A stretch of 19,293 nucleotides of DNA from Dissophora ornata (GCA_025201705.1 MU617203.1:1-19293); one strand, 5' to 3'. Shown: positions 11,290-19,293, counted from the first letter of the stretch. The notes: generated by a model from the letters alone, not told the origin. Program-made: numbers and translations.

Positions 11290-12499
11290 ATGAAGTTGGT
11301 CATCTCCCCTCGATCTGCGAAGTCGCGCAAGTTCCCCATCACGCTCGACCTTGCTGGCTCGCCTGCCGATGTCCGCGTCGAGGACGTCCAGTCTGCCATC
11401 GCAACTAAGTTCCCCCAGCTGTACCCCGACAGACAGAGGCTGACCTTCGACAAGGCCGCGCTCGAGAGCGGCAAGACCCTGTCGGATTATGGCGTCAAGG
11501 ACGGCGACTCGGTCATCTTCAAGGATCTTGGTAATTGTTGCGATTATTATACATGTTGCATGTGCTGTGGAAACGCGCGCCTTTCTCTGTAGCTTTCGCT
11601 GACTGCTCGCTGTGTGTTCCCAATGATGATGATGGCTAACGAATGTTTGTGTCATCCAGGCCCTCAGATTAGCTGGCGCACCGTCTTCCTGATCGAGTAT
11701 GGTGGCCCTCTGCTTATCCACCCCTTGATCTACTACCTCCCTTCTTTGTTCTATAGACAGAGCTTTGAGCACTCCTGGATGCAAACGTACGTTTTTGTTG
11801 TCCTGTCTCTTCATTCGAATGTAACACGGCTTTGCTGGGCCTCGATATCCCGTGGAAACTGGAGGCGTTGTATCCATACTATTGGAAACCGCGCTGGATG
11901 GGCGCCAGCAAGAGTCCTGGGATCAGCTTACTAATGGCCATCACCTCTCACCTTGTAGCGTCACTTACTGGATGGTCATGTTCCACTTCTTGAAGCGCGA
12001 GTACGAAACTGTCTTTGTCCATCGCTTCTCTCACGGAACTATGCCATTCCGCAACGTCTTCAAGAACAGTGCTCACTACCATTTGTTGTCTGGACTTAAC
12101 CTCGCCTACTGGGTCTATGGCCCCTGGAATGCTGCTGGGGTTAGCCTCGCCGAGAGAAGCGACGCGCTTGTCTATGGATGCATCGCTCTCTTCATCCTTG
12201 CAGAGCTGTCCAATTACTCCACCCATGTCACCCTCCGCAACCTTCGCCCTCCAGGCACCCGTATCCGCAAGATCCCTCGTGGCTATGGCTTCGAGTGGGT
12301 GTCATGTCCCAACTATTTCTTTGAGTCTCTGGCGTGGTTGGCCGTCTGCATCCTGACCATGTCTTGGTCAGCATACTTGTTCTTTGTTGTTGCCGTCGGC
12401 CAGATGTATCTTTGGGCCGTCAAGAAGCATAAGGGATACCGCAAAGAGTTCTCGGACTATCCCCGCGGACGCAAGGCCATGTTCCCCTTCGTCGCATAA
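11290..12499 (+). CDS. TSC13: Very-long-chain enoyl-CoA reductase (TECR/Tsc13)
   Basis: Three exons, 11290-11530, 11660-11786 and 11959-12499, give 302 aa, close to the 308-310 aa of human TECR and yeast Tsc13. Introns are 129 nt (GTAATT...CAG) and 172 nt (GTACGT...TAG); the joins restore KDLGPQISWRTVFLIEYGGP and HSWMQTVTYWMVMFHFLKRE. Residues 1-80 form the ubiquitin-like N-terminal domain seen in this family. The rest is a polytopic steroid-5-alpha-reductase-type membrane domain, with HRFSHGTMP, NLRPPGTRIRKIPRGYGFEWVSCPNY (adjoining runs) and the C-terminal YRKEFSDYPRGRKAMFPF. The enzyme uses NADPH to reduce trans-2-enoyl-CoA, the last step of each fatty acid elongation cycle, in the ER membrane, feeding sphingolipid synthesis. 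It shares its promoter region with the THADA-like gene. Identification is firm. Confidence 0.95.
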
Positions 12500-12580
12500 A
12501 AAAAAACATATCCGTGTTCTGTTGCCGATCTCACATTCACATATCATGTCATAGTTTCTACCCTCCATGCCGAATTTTGC

Positions 12581-12586
12581 AATAAA
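12581..12586 (+). terminator. Poly(A) signal AATAAA for TSC13
   Basis: aataaa lies 82 nt after the TSC13 stop, in an A/T-rich 3' region, before the converging dehydrogenase gene. Confidence 0.55.
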
Positions 12587-12634
12587 ATCAAAAGTTGAAC
12601 TTCGTTTTAATTTCAACTACAATAATACTGGATG

Positions 12635-12662
12635 GTTTACTGCGAGAGGTTTACTGCGAGAG
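12635..12662. repeat. 14-bp tandem duplication across the dehydrogenase stop codon
   Basis: The unit gtttactgcgagag occurs twice in a row, just before gttctcgag. The copy inside the gene carries the stop (tta on the plus strand) and last residues of the minus-strand dehydrogenase; the second copy lies directly downstream in the 3' UTR. Confidence 0.75.
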
Positions 12663-13767
12663 GTTCTCGAGACCGACAGCCTGACAAGTCCAATTCCACC
12701 AGAACTTTTGCTTGGCAGGATCCCTGCTCTCCTCGCTTGACTCGCCCTCTCCGTCCTTGGTGTAGTATGCACCATTCTTGAGCCTACTCTCTCCGGTAAA
12801 GGCGCTGAACACGCGAGCTCCTCCCTCCTCCACGGTCGAAGCGGCGCTGATACGAGAGAGCACGTTGTCCATCAGCATTCGTGTTGCGAACCCAGAGTCG
12901 CGTTTCAGATCCGTTGTTGGAATGAATCCTGGGCAAACCTATTCGCGACAATAATAGGACATGACATTGGTCACTTATGAGTGTTTACCCAAAGTCGGTT
13001 GTATCACAGTATTACACACAGCAACCTTCCACTTGAGTCTATGTAGTCGCTATTACCGCGTTCACTGTGATTGCGTCCTCGTCCTTCAAGGAAGAAGCCA
13101 TGACATGCATACAGATAGCCTGGCAGAGCTTGGTGTTACGGTAGATGAGCATACCGTCAAAATCGACTGAACCATCCACGTTCTCGATTGTCAGCTCAGG
13201 TCCTCTCCCACGGCCTACTCCCGGCTTGTGGAGTGAGGATGAGACAAAAACGATGCACGATGGCTCCTCTGGCCAGGTCTTGTGTCCAGCTCGCAAAGAA
13301 GGCAAAAGCAGCTGCGTCAGAAGGAACTGGGATAGATGATTGACCTGCATGTTCGTCTCGTGGTTATCTTCAGTCAGTTGGCGGGTAAAGACCATAAGAC
13401 CCGCGTTCAAAATGAGAGTGTGGATGCCATAGGGAAATGAGGAGATAATGTCGTCCGCAAAACGACGGACTGATTTGAGAGAGGCCAAGTCCAAGGGACG
13501 GTGCTCAACTGTGTTGCCCTCGGCTGCAAATGGCTGGAGGTTTTGGACCCCCTGGTCGCCACGCTGCGGATTGCGGCAACCGAGGATAAGGTGGGTGTTG
13601 GAGAGGGATTCAAGGATCAGTTTTGCGCACTCAAACCCAATACCGACGTTCCCGCCTGTCATCACAATGACTCTCCTGGGTTCAGGGGATGTTGTTGGTG
13701 CTTGTGTGGCCATCCTGGAGCTTCTTTTGGCGATAGTTCTTTCGTGTGTTTCGAAGGGAAGAGGCAT
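12651..13767 (-). CDS. Short-chain dehydrogenase/reductase (classical SDR)
   Basis: Two exons on the minus strand, 13767-13057 and 12938-12651, joined across a 118-nt intron (GTAATA...TAG), give 332 aa. The join restores TVNAVCPGFIPTTDL, a typical SDR segment. Motifs: cofactor-binding TGGNVGIG at 37-44, NAG at 121-123, VNHLSQFLLT around 142-151, catalytic Ser in VFVSSSLH (176-178), and catalytic YRNTK (Tyr209, Lys213). These mark an NAD(P)-dependent oxidoreductase resembling retinol-dehydrogenase or WWOX-type SDRs. The substrate cannot be told from sequence. A second in-frame ATG at 13713 (MATQAPTT, giving 314 aa) is an equally good start. The 5' side abuts the repeat-derived copy A, leaving little room for a promoter. 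The protein ends at a stop within a 14-bp tandem duplication. Confidence 0.88.
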
Positions 13768-13849
13768 GGCTAGAACTCTTGCCAGCCATTCATCATTGAC
13801 TGCTTTTTGAAAAACGCAGTCATCGCGTTGATTGCACCCAGCATATCAC

Positions 13850-14306
13850 TCAGGTGCACATTCATTGGAAAACTTAAACTTTTCAAGGCCCAGGTTCGAG
13901 CAGCATCTTGCCACCCACGGTTACGACGGCGGCCACAAGGACAAAGTCAACGATGGGGACTAAGACGGGAACGGGGACTCCAAGGGGATCAATCGTTATA
14001 CATGCTCGCCAAAAAGGCCTATCTGTCTCTCGAGCAATTCGGCCGCCATCTCGATGGGCATAAGGAGGTCCTCCTTGGCAGCAGTGCACAGAACAGCTTG
14101 GAGGATGAGAACGAGATGGCTGTCGTCTGACATTGGGTCAGAACTGACTGATGTCATCAAGAACAAGGAAATGGTAAAACTAATGTTGACATGGGTGAAA
14201 CTAATGTTGACATGGGTGAAACTAATGTTGACATGGGTGAAACTAATGTTGACATGGGTGAAACTAATGTTGACATGGGTGAAACTAATGTTGACATGGG
14301 TGGAGC
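13850..14306 (+). pseudogene. C2H2 zinc-finger family fragment, copy A
   Basis: This is a decayed fragment of the same family as the inverted copy at 16448-17892. From 13891 it reads as a zinc-finger helix RFEQHLATH and a Gly/Asp-rich linker. The linker frame is stopped by TAA (GGGGACTAAGAC). The next finger has lost one of its two cysteines through a small deletion (YTCS then PKRP in place of YTCSTCQK). Farther on, the frame SDIGSELTDVIKNKE leads into six in-frame copies of a 21-bp unit. Copy A then breaks off at TWVEP and joins copy B directly. About 33 bp at 13861-13893 are absent from copy B. It cannot make a full protein. The function of the family is unknown. Confidence 0.75.
14177..14302 (+). 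repeat. 21-bp minisatellite, six perfect units, encoding KLMLTWV
   Basis: The unit aaactaatgttgacatgggtg is repeated six times without a mismatch (126 bp). Read in the gene-family frame it encodes KLMLTWV six times. Copies B and C of the family each have this stretch once, so the array is an expansion inside copy A. Perfect identity points to a recent expansion. Confidence 0.95.
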
Positions 14307-15047
14307 CGACGTTTAGACTCTCAAGTCACTCCGGACTCACATCGCTCAAACGCACGATGGTGGTGAGAGATTAGGACTCAGGTGCAAGCAGGTTCTAGCA
14401 GCATCTTGCCACCCACAGTTACGACGGCGGCAGCAAGGACAAAGCCAGCGATGCGGACTAAGACGGGAACGGGGACTCCGAGGGGATCGATCGTTATATA
14501 TGCTCGACCTGCCAAAAAGGTCTACCTGTCTCTCGAGCAATTCGACCGCCATCTCGATGGGCGTGAGGAGGTCCTCCTTGACAACAGTGCACAGAACAGC
14601 TTGGAGGATGAGAACGAGATGGCTCTCTGTCTGACATTGGGTCAGAACTGACTGATATCATCAAGAACAAGGAAATGGCAAAACGGGTCAGAACTGACTG
14701 ATATCATCAAGAACAAAACTAATGTTGACATGGGTGGAGCCCGGCGTCTGCATCCACGAAAGTAGGGACCGAACCTTGGTCATGCTGACACCGTCAAGCG
14801 CGAAGCGCCTGCATGATGACCCAATCGTCGAGGTACGGTCAATCAAGCGCCGTGCCAAGGGAGCCGATGCACCTCCGGTGGAGCTTAAGGTTGCATTAGC
14901 TGGCCATCGTCTTGGGGACCTCGTGGAGATAGACGGCTACGAGCTAGTGGAACTCTCTCTGTACCTGGCTGACTTTTCTGCCAGGGCAGGCGAGATTGCA
15001 AGGACGTTTGCGGAAGCTCTGCTCCAGTCTGATTCCTCAGTGATATC
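14307..15047 (+). pseudogene. C2H2 zinc-finger family fragment, copy B
   Basis: This second fragment follows copy A directly in the same direction, with equivalent points offset by about 498 bp. It begins inside finger 1 (matching minus-strand 17851 of copy C) and has about 30 bp of extra sequence before the helix region. It carries the same TAA stop as copy A in the linker, and an extra A before AAGGTCTACC shifts the frame inside finger 2. From 14722 a 110-codon frame is open (LTWVEPGVCIHES, then LTPSSAKRLHDDPIVEV, VELKVALAGHRLGDLVE and LYLADFSARAGEIARTF). It is clearly the same domain as the C tail but ends at about 15045 where homology stops (SSVISS, then stop). It is a 3'-truncated, non-functional copy. 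Confidence 0.75.
14639..14730 (+). repeat. 46-bp tandem duplication inside copy B
   Basis: The segment gggtcagaactgactgatat and its following 26 bases start at 14639 and again at 14685. The second unit loses similarity near its end, where the sequence moves into aaaactaatgttgacatggg. The duplication is absent from copies A and C. Confidence 0.8.
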
Positions 15048-16447
15048 TAGTTGAATACGAAATACACCTCTGGGCCCTGAATTATACTACGTGGGGTGGT
15101 CTTGTGGAGCGAACAAGCTTCATGAGGCTCCTGCTAATGTAAATTCCAAATATTGGAAGAGACAAATCCATTGCAGACGACGTTAATTGGAAGGGGTATT
15201 GTAGCCTTGTGATCTAGTGAGATTAAGCCCAGAAATAAAAGGTAAATAGCTCACAAATGTTTTCTTTTCTTGATCAACAAGGCCCTTCATACAATGTGCA
15301 CCACTCAAGAGTACCACTTACTCACACATTGCGAAGCTAGTCATACAAATGGTATAGCTGTCAAGGAGAGCGCACTCCGGGCAGGATGCAGTTTTTAGCT
15401 ACCCCATGTATGTTATAACTAGTCATGGTAGAGTGTCAACGGTCCTGCAAAAAATCCTTCCTCGAAACTGACTATACAAGGCATTGAGTATCGACTTGCA
15501 GCAATTACATTCGGGGGCCGAGGTCATTTTTGTTGTACAGTCATAACAAGGTCCAGTGCTACGCACTACGATGGAATGAAAAATCCAAAGTTGAGATAGC
15601 TGACCTTTCAGGAGATTAAGGTGCCTTCGGGAACCCATATCGCACGCATTTGGTATTTGAAAGGAAGAGCAGCTTCCAAAGTCCCAAATGACTCACACTT
15701 GTCAACTTCAGAACCTCATCCGCTAGTCGAAGCGAGAGGCGAGCCAGGTGTTAATACTCAAAGAAAGCTTCACTCCAAGATTGAAGGGATCGATAAACAA
15801 GGGCATCCATTCGGGCTGTCCAAAGGCAAAGTCGCAGCAAAAGGCCGCTAACCTATTTGTAAAACATGCAACAACGTTATCGATCGAGGCAGCAATCGCA
15901 TTGTTATCAGAGAGAATATCAAAGAGGATAATAGTTGGAGCAATTCACCTTCTTATCATCTTAGCTACTCTTGTGCCAGAATATCATTCACTGGCTTTGG
16001 AACATCTTGGCGATGAAGATTCAGAAACTCAGTGACAATAATTTTATTCCAGGTGTCTATCAGATTGTGGCGATTTTATTTAGAATTATTCCAGTGGATG
16101 GGTCTCACAGTGTGTTCACCAGACCAACCAATGCGGATAGAATACCAAAGGGAGACTAAATAGTTGACCTTACACGTTCAGGGGTCAAGCTTGGATCGCG
16201 GTGCTTAATGTGAAATGTGTGTTCAGAGATGATGCTAACTAATTGTCTGATGTGCACCTGCCTCTGCCCTTGTCCGCCGACTTTTCTTCCCTTGTGTGGG
16301 TATAAATCTTCAGGATCGAGTTGTCGCGGTTCAACTGAAATCTAGATTCGAGTTTGCATTTGAGTATCATGTCAAACAGGGTGGCACGACATGTTGACTT
16401 ACAGGGCCAGGTATGATCGGCAGAGTCATGAGCACCAAGACGCGAGG
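15048..16447. other. Gene-free stretch between inverted zinc-finger copies
   Basis: About 1.4 kb without a gene I can support. It is more A/T-rich than the housekeeping block. The longest open frames (15621-15851 and 15748-16035, plus) give 76 and 95 residues with no recognisable motif. The minus-strand end (16239-16447) may include the 3' UTR of copy C. No terminal repeats, tRNA or transposase motif was seen. Confidence 0.5.
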
Positions 16448-17892
16448 TCAGTGTTGGCGACACGACTTATCTTGCAGGAGTGCTTCTGACCGTGCTTTTA
16501 TGGCTGTCGCAACTTTGTCGTTGTTCAAGGAGCGGATGGTCCCACAGACACTGTCCGCCAAGCTTCTTAGCAACCTGCTCGTCTTCTGGTCCTTGAACAG
16601 CGGACGTTCCTGCTCGTCTGCCTTGAAGTTCGCAAGCACTGCCCGCAGTGTAGTCGCGACGGAGCAGTCACCTGCGCCGATCTCCTCCAGCAGATCCTGT
16701 AGAAGTATCCTCGTGATGCATTGAGTTTTGGTAATCTCGTTGAATAGAGTTGCTACTGCCTTTGTGCCTGAGCTACTCTTTCCTCTGTAATGGTCTAGGA
16801 GCCTGAAGATCGTGACTGGGTGGCACTCCCATGAGGCGAAGAGGTAAAAGATGGCAGCGGTTTTGGCGAAGGTGATGGCGTGGTCAAATTTCGACCGCAG
16901 CTGTCTCTCCACCAGCGGATTCAACTCCCTATCTTTCCTACACCACATTCTCATATTGCTCGAGATGTGCAGGGAGGTGCTTGCCCCAACCGAAACAACT
17001 CCTGTGGTGATATCCAAGGCAGCAGTGACAAGGACACTGTACGAAAGAGTGCCAATCAGCAGCTTCCGTGTGCAGTCGTGCACCGTGGCAACAACTGTCT
17101 TAATGTCCCATGTCGGTTTCGCGAGATCAAAACCATGGATATCCTCAGAGGGGCTTCGTCCGTAGACCTCCACCTTGAGGAGGAGTATCACCGAGGAGTC
17201 AGATTGGAGCAGAGCTCCCGCAAACGTCCTTGCAATCTCGCCCGCCCTGGCAGAAAAGTCAGCCAGGTACAGATAGGGTTCCACTGGCTCGTAGCCGTCT
17301 GTCTCCACGAGGTCCCCAAGACGATGCCCGGCTAATGCAACCTTAAGCTCCACCGGAGGTGCATTGGCTCCCTTGGCTCGGCGCTTGATTGGCCGTACCT
17401 CGATGATCGGGTCATCCTGCAAGCGCTTCGCGCTTGACGGTGTCAGCAGGGCCAAGGTTTGGCACCCACTTTCGTGGATGCAGACGCTGGGCTCCACCCA
17501 TGTCAACATTAGCTCTGCCACCTCCTTGTTCTTAATGATGCCAGTGAGTTCTCACCTAATGTCAGACAGAGCGGTCTCGTTCTCATCATCCAAGCTGTCC
17601 TGTGCACTGTTGTCAAGGACGACCTCTTCATGTCCATCGAGATGGCGGTCGAATTGCTCGAGAGACACATAGACCTTCTGGCAGGTCGAGCATGTATAAC
17701 GATCGATCACCTCGGGGTTCCCGTTCCCGCCTTGGTCCACATCGTTGACTTTGCCCTTGTCGCCGCCATCGCGACTGTGGGTGGCGAGATGCTGCTGGAA
17801 CCTGGACCATCGTGCGTTTGAGATATGTGAGTACGGAGTGACTTGGCAGTTTTAAAGTCGGGGCCGTTGCAAAAGCGACATTTGTAAGACAT
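16448..17892 (-). pseudogene. C2H2 zinc-finger family gene, longest copy C, probably broken
   Basis: Starts at ATG 17892 with a good finger, YKCRFCNGPDF...LRTHISQTHDG (two Cys, two His). The following helix RFQQHLATHS and second finger, YTCSTCQKVYVSLEQFDRHL then DGHEEV, are intact but in another frame, with no plausible intron between. The second-finger frame then meets a TGA (SDIR, stop) where copies A and B have TCA (SDIGS). After that TGA the same frame stays open for about 365 codons to 16448 (ELTGIIKNKEVAELMLTWVEP onward): a helical, cysteine-poor domain I do not recognise, ending KARSEALLQDKSCRQH. A shorter protein of 353 aa could start at ATG 17509. The long open tail suggests recent decay or a still-used downstream start. 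DNA-binding fingers are certain as motifs; the function of the tail is unknown. It lies head-to-tail behind the Fanzor remnant. Confidence 0.65.
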
Positions 17893-18130
17893 GTTGGGTG
17901 CGAATGTGTGGATGTTACTGAATATGTTGTGATGTTGCGATAAGTGCGAATGTGAGGATGAAACAACTAATCAACGCGTCCTTGTAATGTTGCGACAACA
18001 AAGTTAGAGTGTCCTTTGTTACACCCGTCGCTCGCCACCAGAATAATTTCTCGCGCTACAGGGCAGAGACTCAGGGCTCAATGTAGTCACACATGTATTT
18101 GCTTATACACAAAATGTCGATACTAAATTA
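17893..18130. other. Spacer between Fanzor remnant and zinc-finger copy C
   Basis: These 238 bp hold the 3' flank of the minus-strand Fanzor remnant and the 5' flank of copy C. Small repeats are visible: tgcgaatgtgtggatg at about 17909 and tgcgaatgtgaggatg at about 17946, plus atgttgcgataa and atgttgcgacaa at about 17932 and 17987. In Fanzor loci the guide-scaffold RNA overlaps or follows the 3' end of the gene, so it would be expected around here, but nothing proves one. Confidence 0.4.
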
Positions 18131-19293
18131 CTATAAATGTCCATTGTCTACGGCTAGTTTCCGTCCAGGCGTCCACTCGACAGGTGCCTTTCGTTTGACT
18201 CCGCTGCGACTTGCATCTTGCATCCAGGGGTATGTCCCGTTTATGTCTTTTGGCTGGAGATAGAGTGGCCGCTGTTGGTTAAGCAGATGTCCTCGAATGG
18301 CATTGCACATGTTGTGGCCGGCCATGATGTCGCGGTGCATGTATGTCTTGCAGTTGAACAATAAAGTCGCCGGATGTCAACCTGACCAACAAACTCCTCG
18401 CAAACGGGGCACTTTTTGGACGTGTAGTATTCGTTCACACCGACAACAATATATCCAAGGGATCTGGCCTAGAGAGAGGCAGAAAAAAGCAATACAAAAT
18501 TAGTCATCACACCGTGCCATCGATAAAGATCGTGAACAAGCAATCGTAGACTGGTCAACTACTCACTTTTTGAACAAAAAACGACTGGAAAGACTCGTGC
18601 AAGGAAGACAGTCTTGTCTTTGTTGAAAACTTTCCAAGACCCACACCGATCACCACCTTGTTGCCTTCCGCTCTCTTGGCGCCTGTTGATCCACCGACCA
18701 ACTTGAGGAGACGATTGGCAATCAGTCTGTATTCCTCATCTCGCGCCTTTCTAGCGTTCCATCTGTGCTTCTTCAGAACCACATTGCCGTAGAAGTCGTC
18801 AAGGTGCATCCCCGTGTCCTGCAGCTGTAGGGTTTCAACGTAGTCTTTGATATTTGCCACGGAGCCGCGGAGGTGCGGCAGATTGCTCTCAATGCTGCTA
18901 ATAGATCTCGATCCATCGACAAGCATTCCTTTCCTTTGCTCTAACCAGCGCCTGTGCTTCAGCGTCGGCTGATACACCGCCTTTTGCTTGACAGCAAGGT
19001 TGTGAAATTTTGTAGGTGGTTTCTCGGTCATAACATCCTCTCCTTCTCTTTCAGCATTCGAGGAAGACGACTTCTTGATCGAAAGCTTGTCCTAGATCCA
19101 GGCCTAATATCTTGATTTCATTGGGATTACATCCCCAGAGGTCAGAAACGTCCTGCTTGGCCTTCACTACATTTCTGACCTCCGTCAGGAAGTAATCTGT
19201 GCCGCCGAGAGTAGAAGTGATTCGAGACGGTAGCTTGTCTTCTGGAAGACGCCTGTATTTGACCGCATTAAGTTCGTTCAGCTTGAACGCGAG
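18131..19293 (-). pseudogene. Fanzor (eukaryotic TnpB-like RNA-guided nuclease), 3' part, frame-broken
   Basis: The C-terminal portion of a minus-strand gene that enters from the right edge. First frame (19293 to about 19085): FLTEVRNVVKAKQDVSDLWG, then IKILGLDLGQA, a RuvC-I motif with Asp at 19098-19096. The frame then breaks: the next segment (KFHNLAVKQKAVYQ and on to VVIGVGLGKF) is in another frame, and the usual hydrophobic segment after GQA seems missing. A clean intron, 18566-18469 (GTGAGT...CTCTAG, 98 nt), joins SFFVQK to ARSLGYIVVGVNEYYTSKKC. The zinc ribbon has CPVC (18411-18400) and one Cys at 18360. One base is then missing near 18353, so the fourth Cys and HRDIMAGHNM (RuvC-III Asp at 18331-18329) lie in a third frame, which runs to a stop at 18131. 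In the family, these nucleases cut DNA guided by an RNA made from the same locus. With two breaks this copy is probably dead, unless they are assembly errors. Confidence 0.82.

Noticed and set aside
11125..11877. 250-codon minus-strand open frame over TSC13
   Set aside because: It lies antisense to the well-supported TSC13 exons and crosses their introns; no family motif. A shadow frame.
14177..14302. CRISPR-like array
   Set aside because: The repeats are contiguous with no spacers; it is a minisatellite within a coding-derived sequence.
15621..16035. Two overlapping plus-strand open frames of 76 and 95 codons
   Set aside because: No recognisable motif, no splice context and no homology to the flanking family that I can see.
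17530..17572. Intron removing the TGA in zinc-finger copy C
   Set aside because: A GTGAGA donor exists, but the in-frame AG choices would make an intron of only about 34 nt, and copies A and B read straight through the same place.
16448..19293. Zinc-finger copy C and the Fanzor remnant as one mobile element
   Set aside because: They lie head-to-tail and close together, but no terminal repeats or target duplication were found to tie them together; kept only as a suggestion.

Overview
The window looks like nuclear DNA from a filamentous fungus, most likely an early-diverging one of the Mortierella type. Genes have several short GT-AG introns (67-132 nt), are packed densely on both strands, and encode typical fungal housekeeping proteins. 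A Fanzor relative and a degenerate multicopy C2H2 family also fit that guess. The organism is an inference from gene content; no species-level marker is present.

Left and middle (906-13767) form a compact housekeeping block of five genes. A membrane-anchored microbial-type PARG-fold protein (minus, 906-2473) is divergent from a membrane-anchored SGNH/GDSL hydrolase (plus, 2816-4185). A seven-exon THADA/Trm732 protein follows (minus, 4263-11048); in yeast its relative guides 2'-O-methylation of tRNA C32. It is divergent from the enoyl-CoA reductase TSC13 of very-long-chain fatty acid elongation (plus, 11290-12499). A short-chain dehydrogenase/reductase (minus, 12651-13767) closes the block. 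All exon junctions were built by hand, and nearly all are fixed by reading frame plus protein-family motifs.

Right part (about 13850-19293) is different: repetitive, decayed and probably mobile-element-rich. Two damaged tandem copies (A and B) of a C2H2 zinc-finger gene family lie on the plus strand, with an in-frame 21-bp minisatellite in copy A. A third, longer copy (C) lies inverted about 1.4 kb away. Beyond it, running off the right edge on the minus strand, is the C-terminal part of a Fanzor (eukaryotic TnpB-like, RNA-guided nuclease family). Its RuvC-I, RuvC-III and zinc-ribbon motifs and one clean intron are visible, but two frame breaks suggest it is a decayed copy.

The stretches 1-905 and 15050-16447 hold no gene I can support. 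No tRNA, rRNA or CRISPR array was seen.
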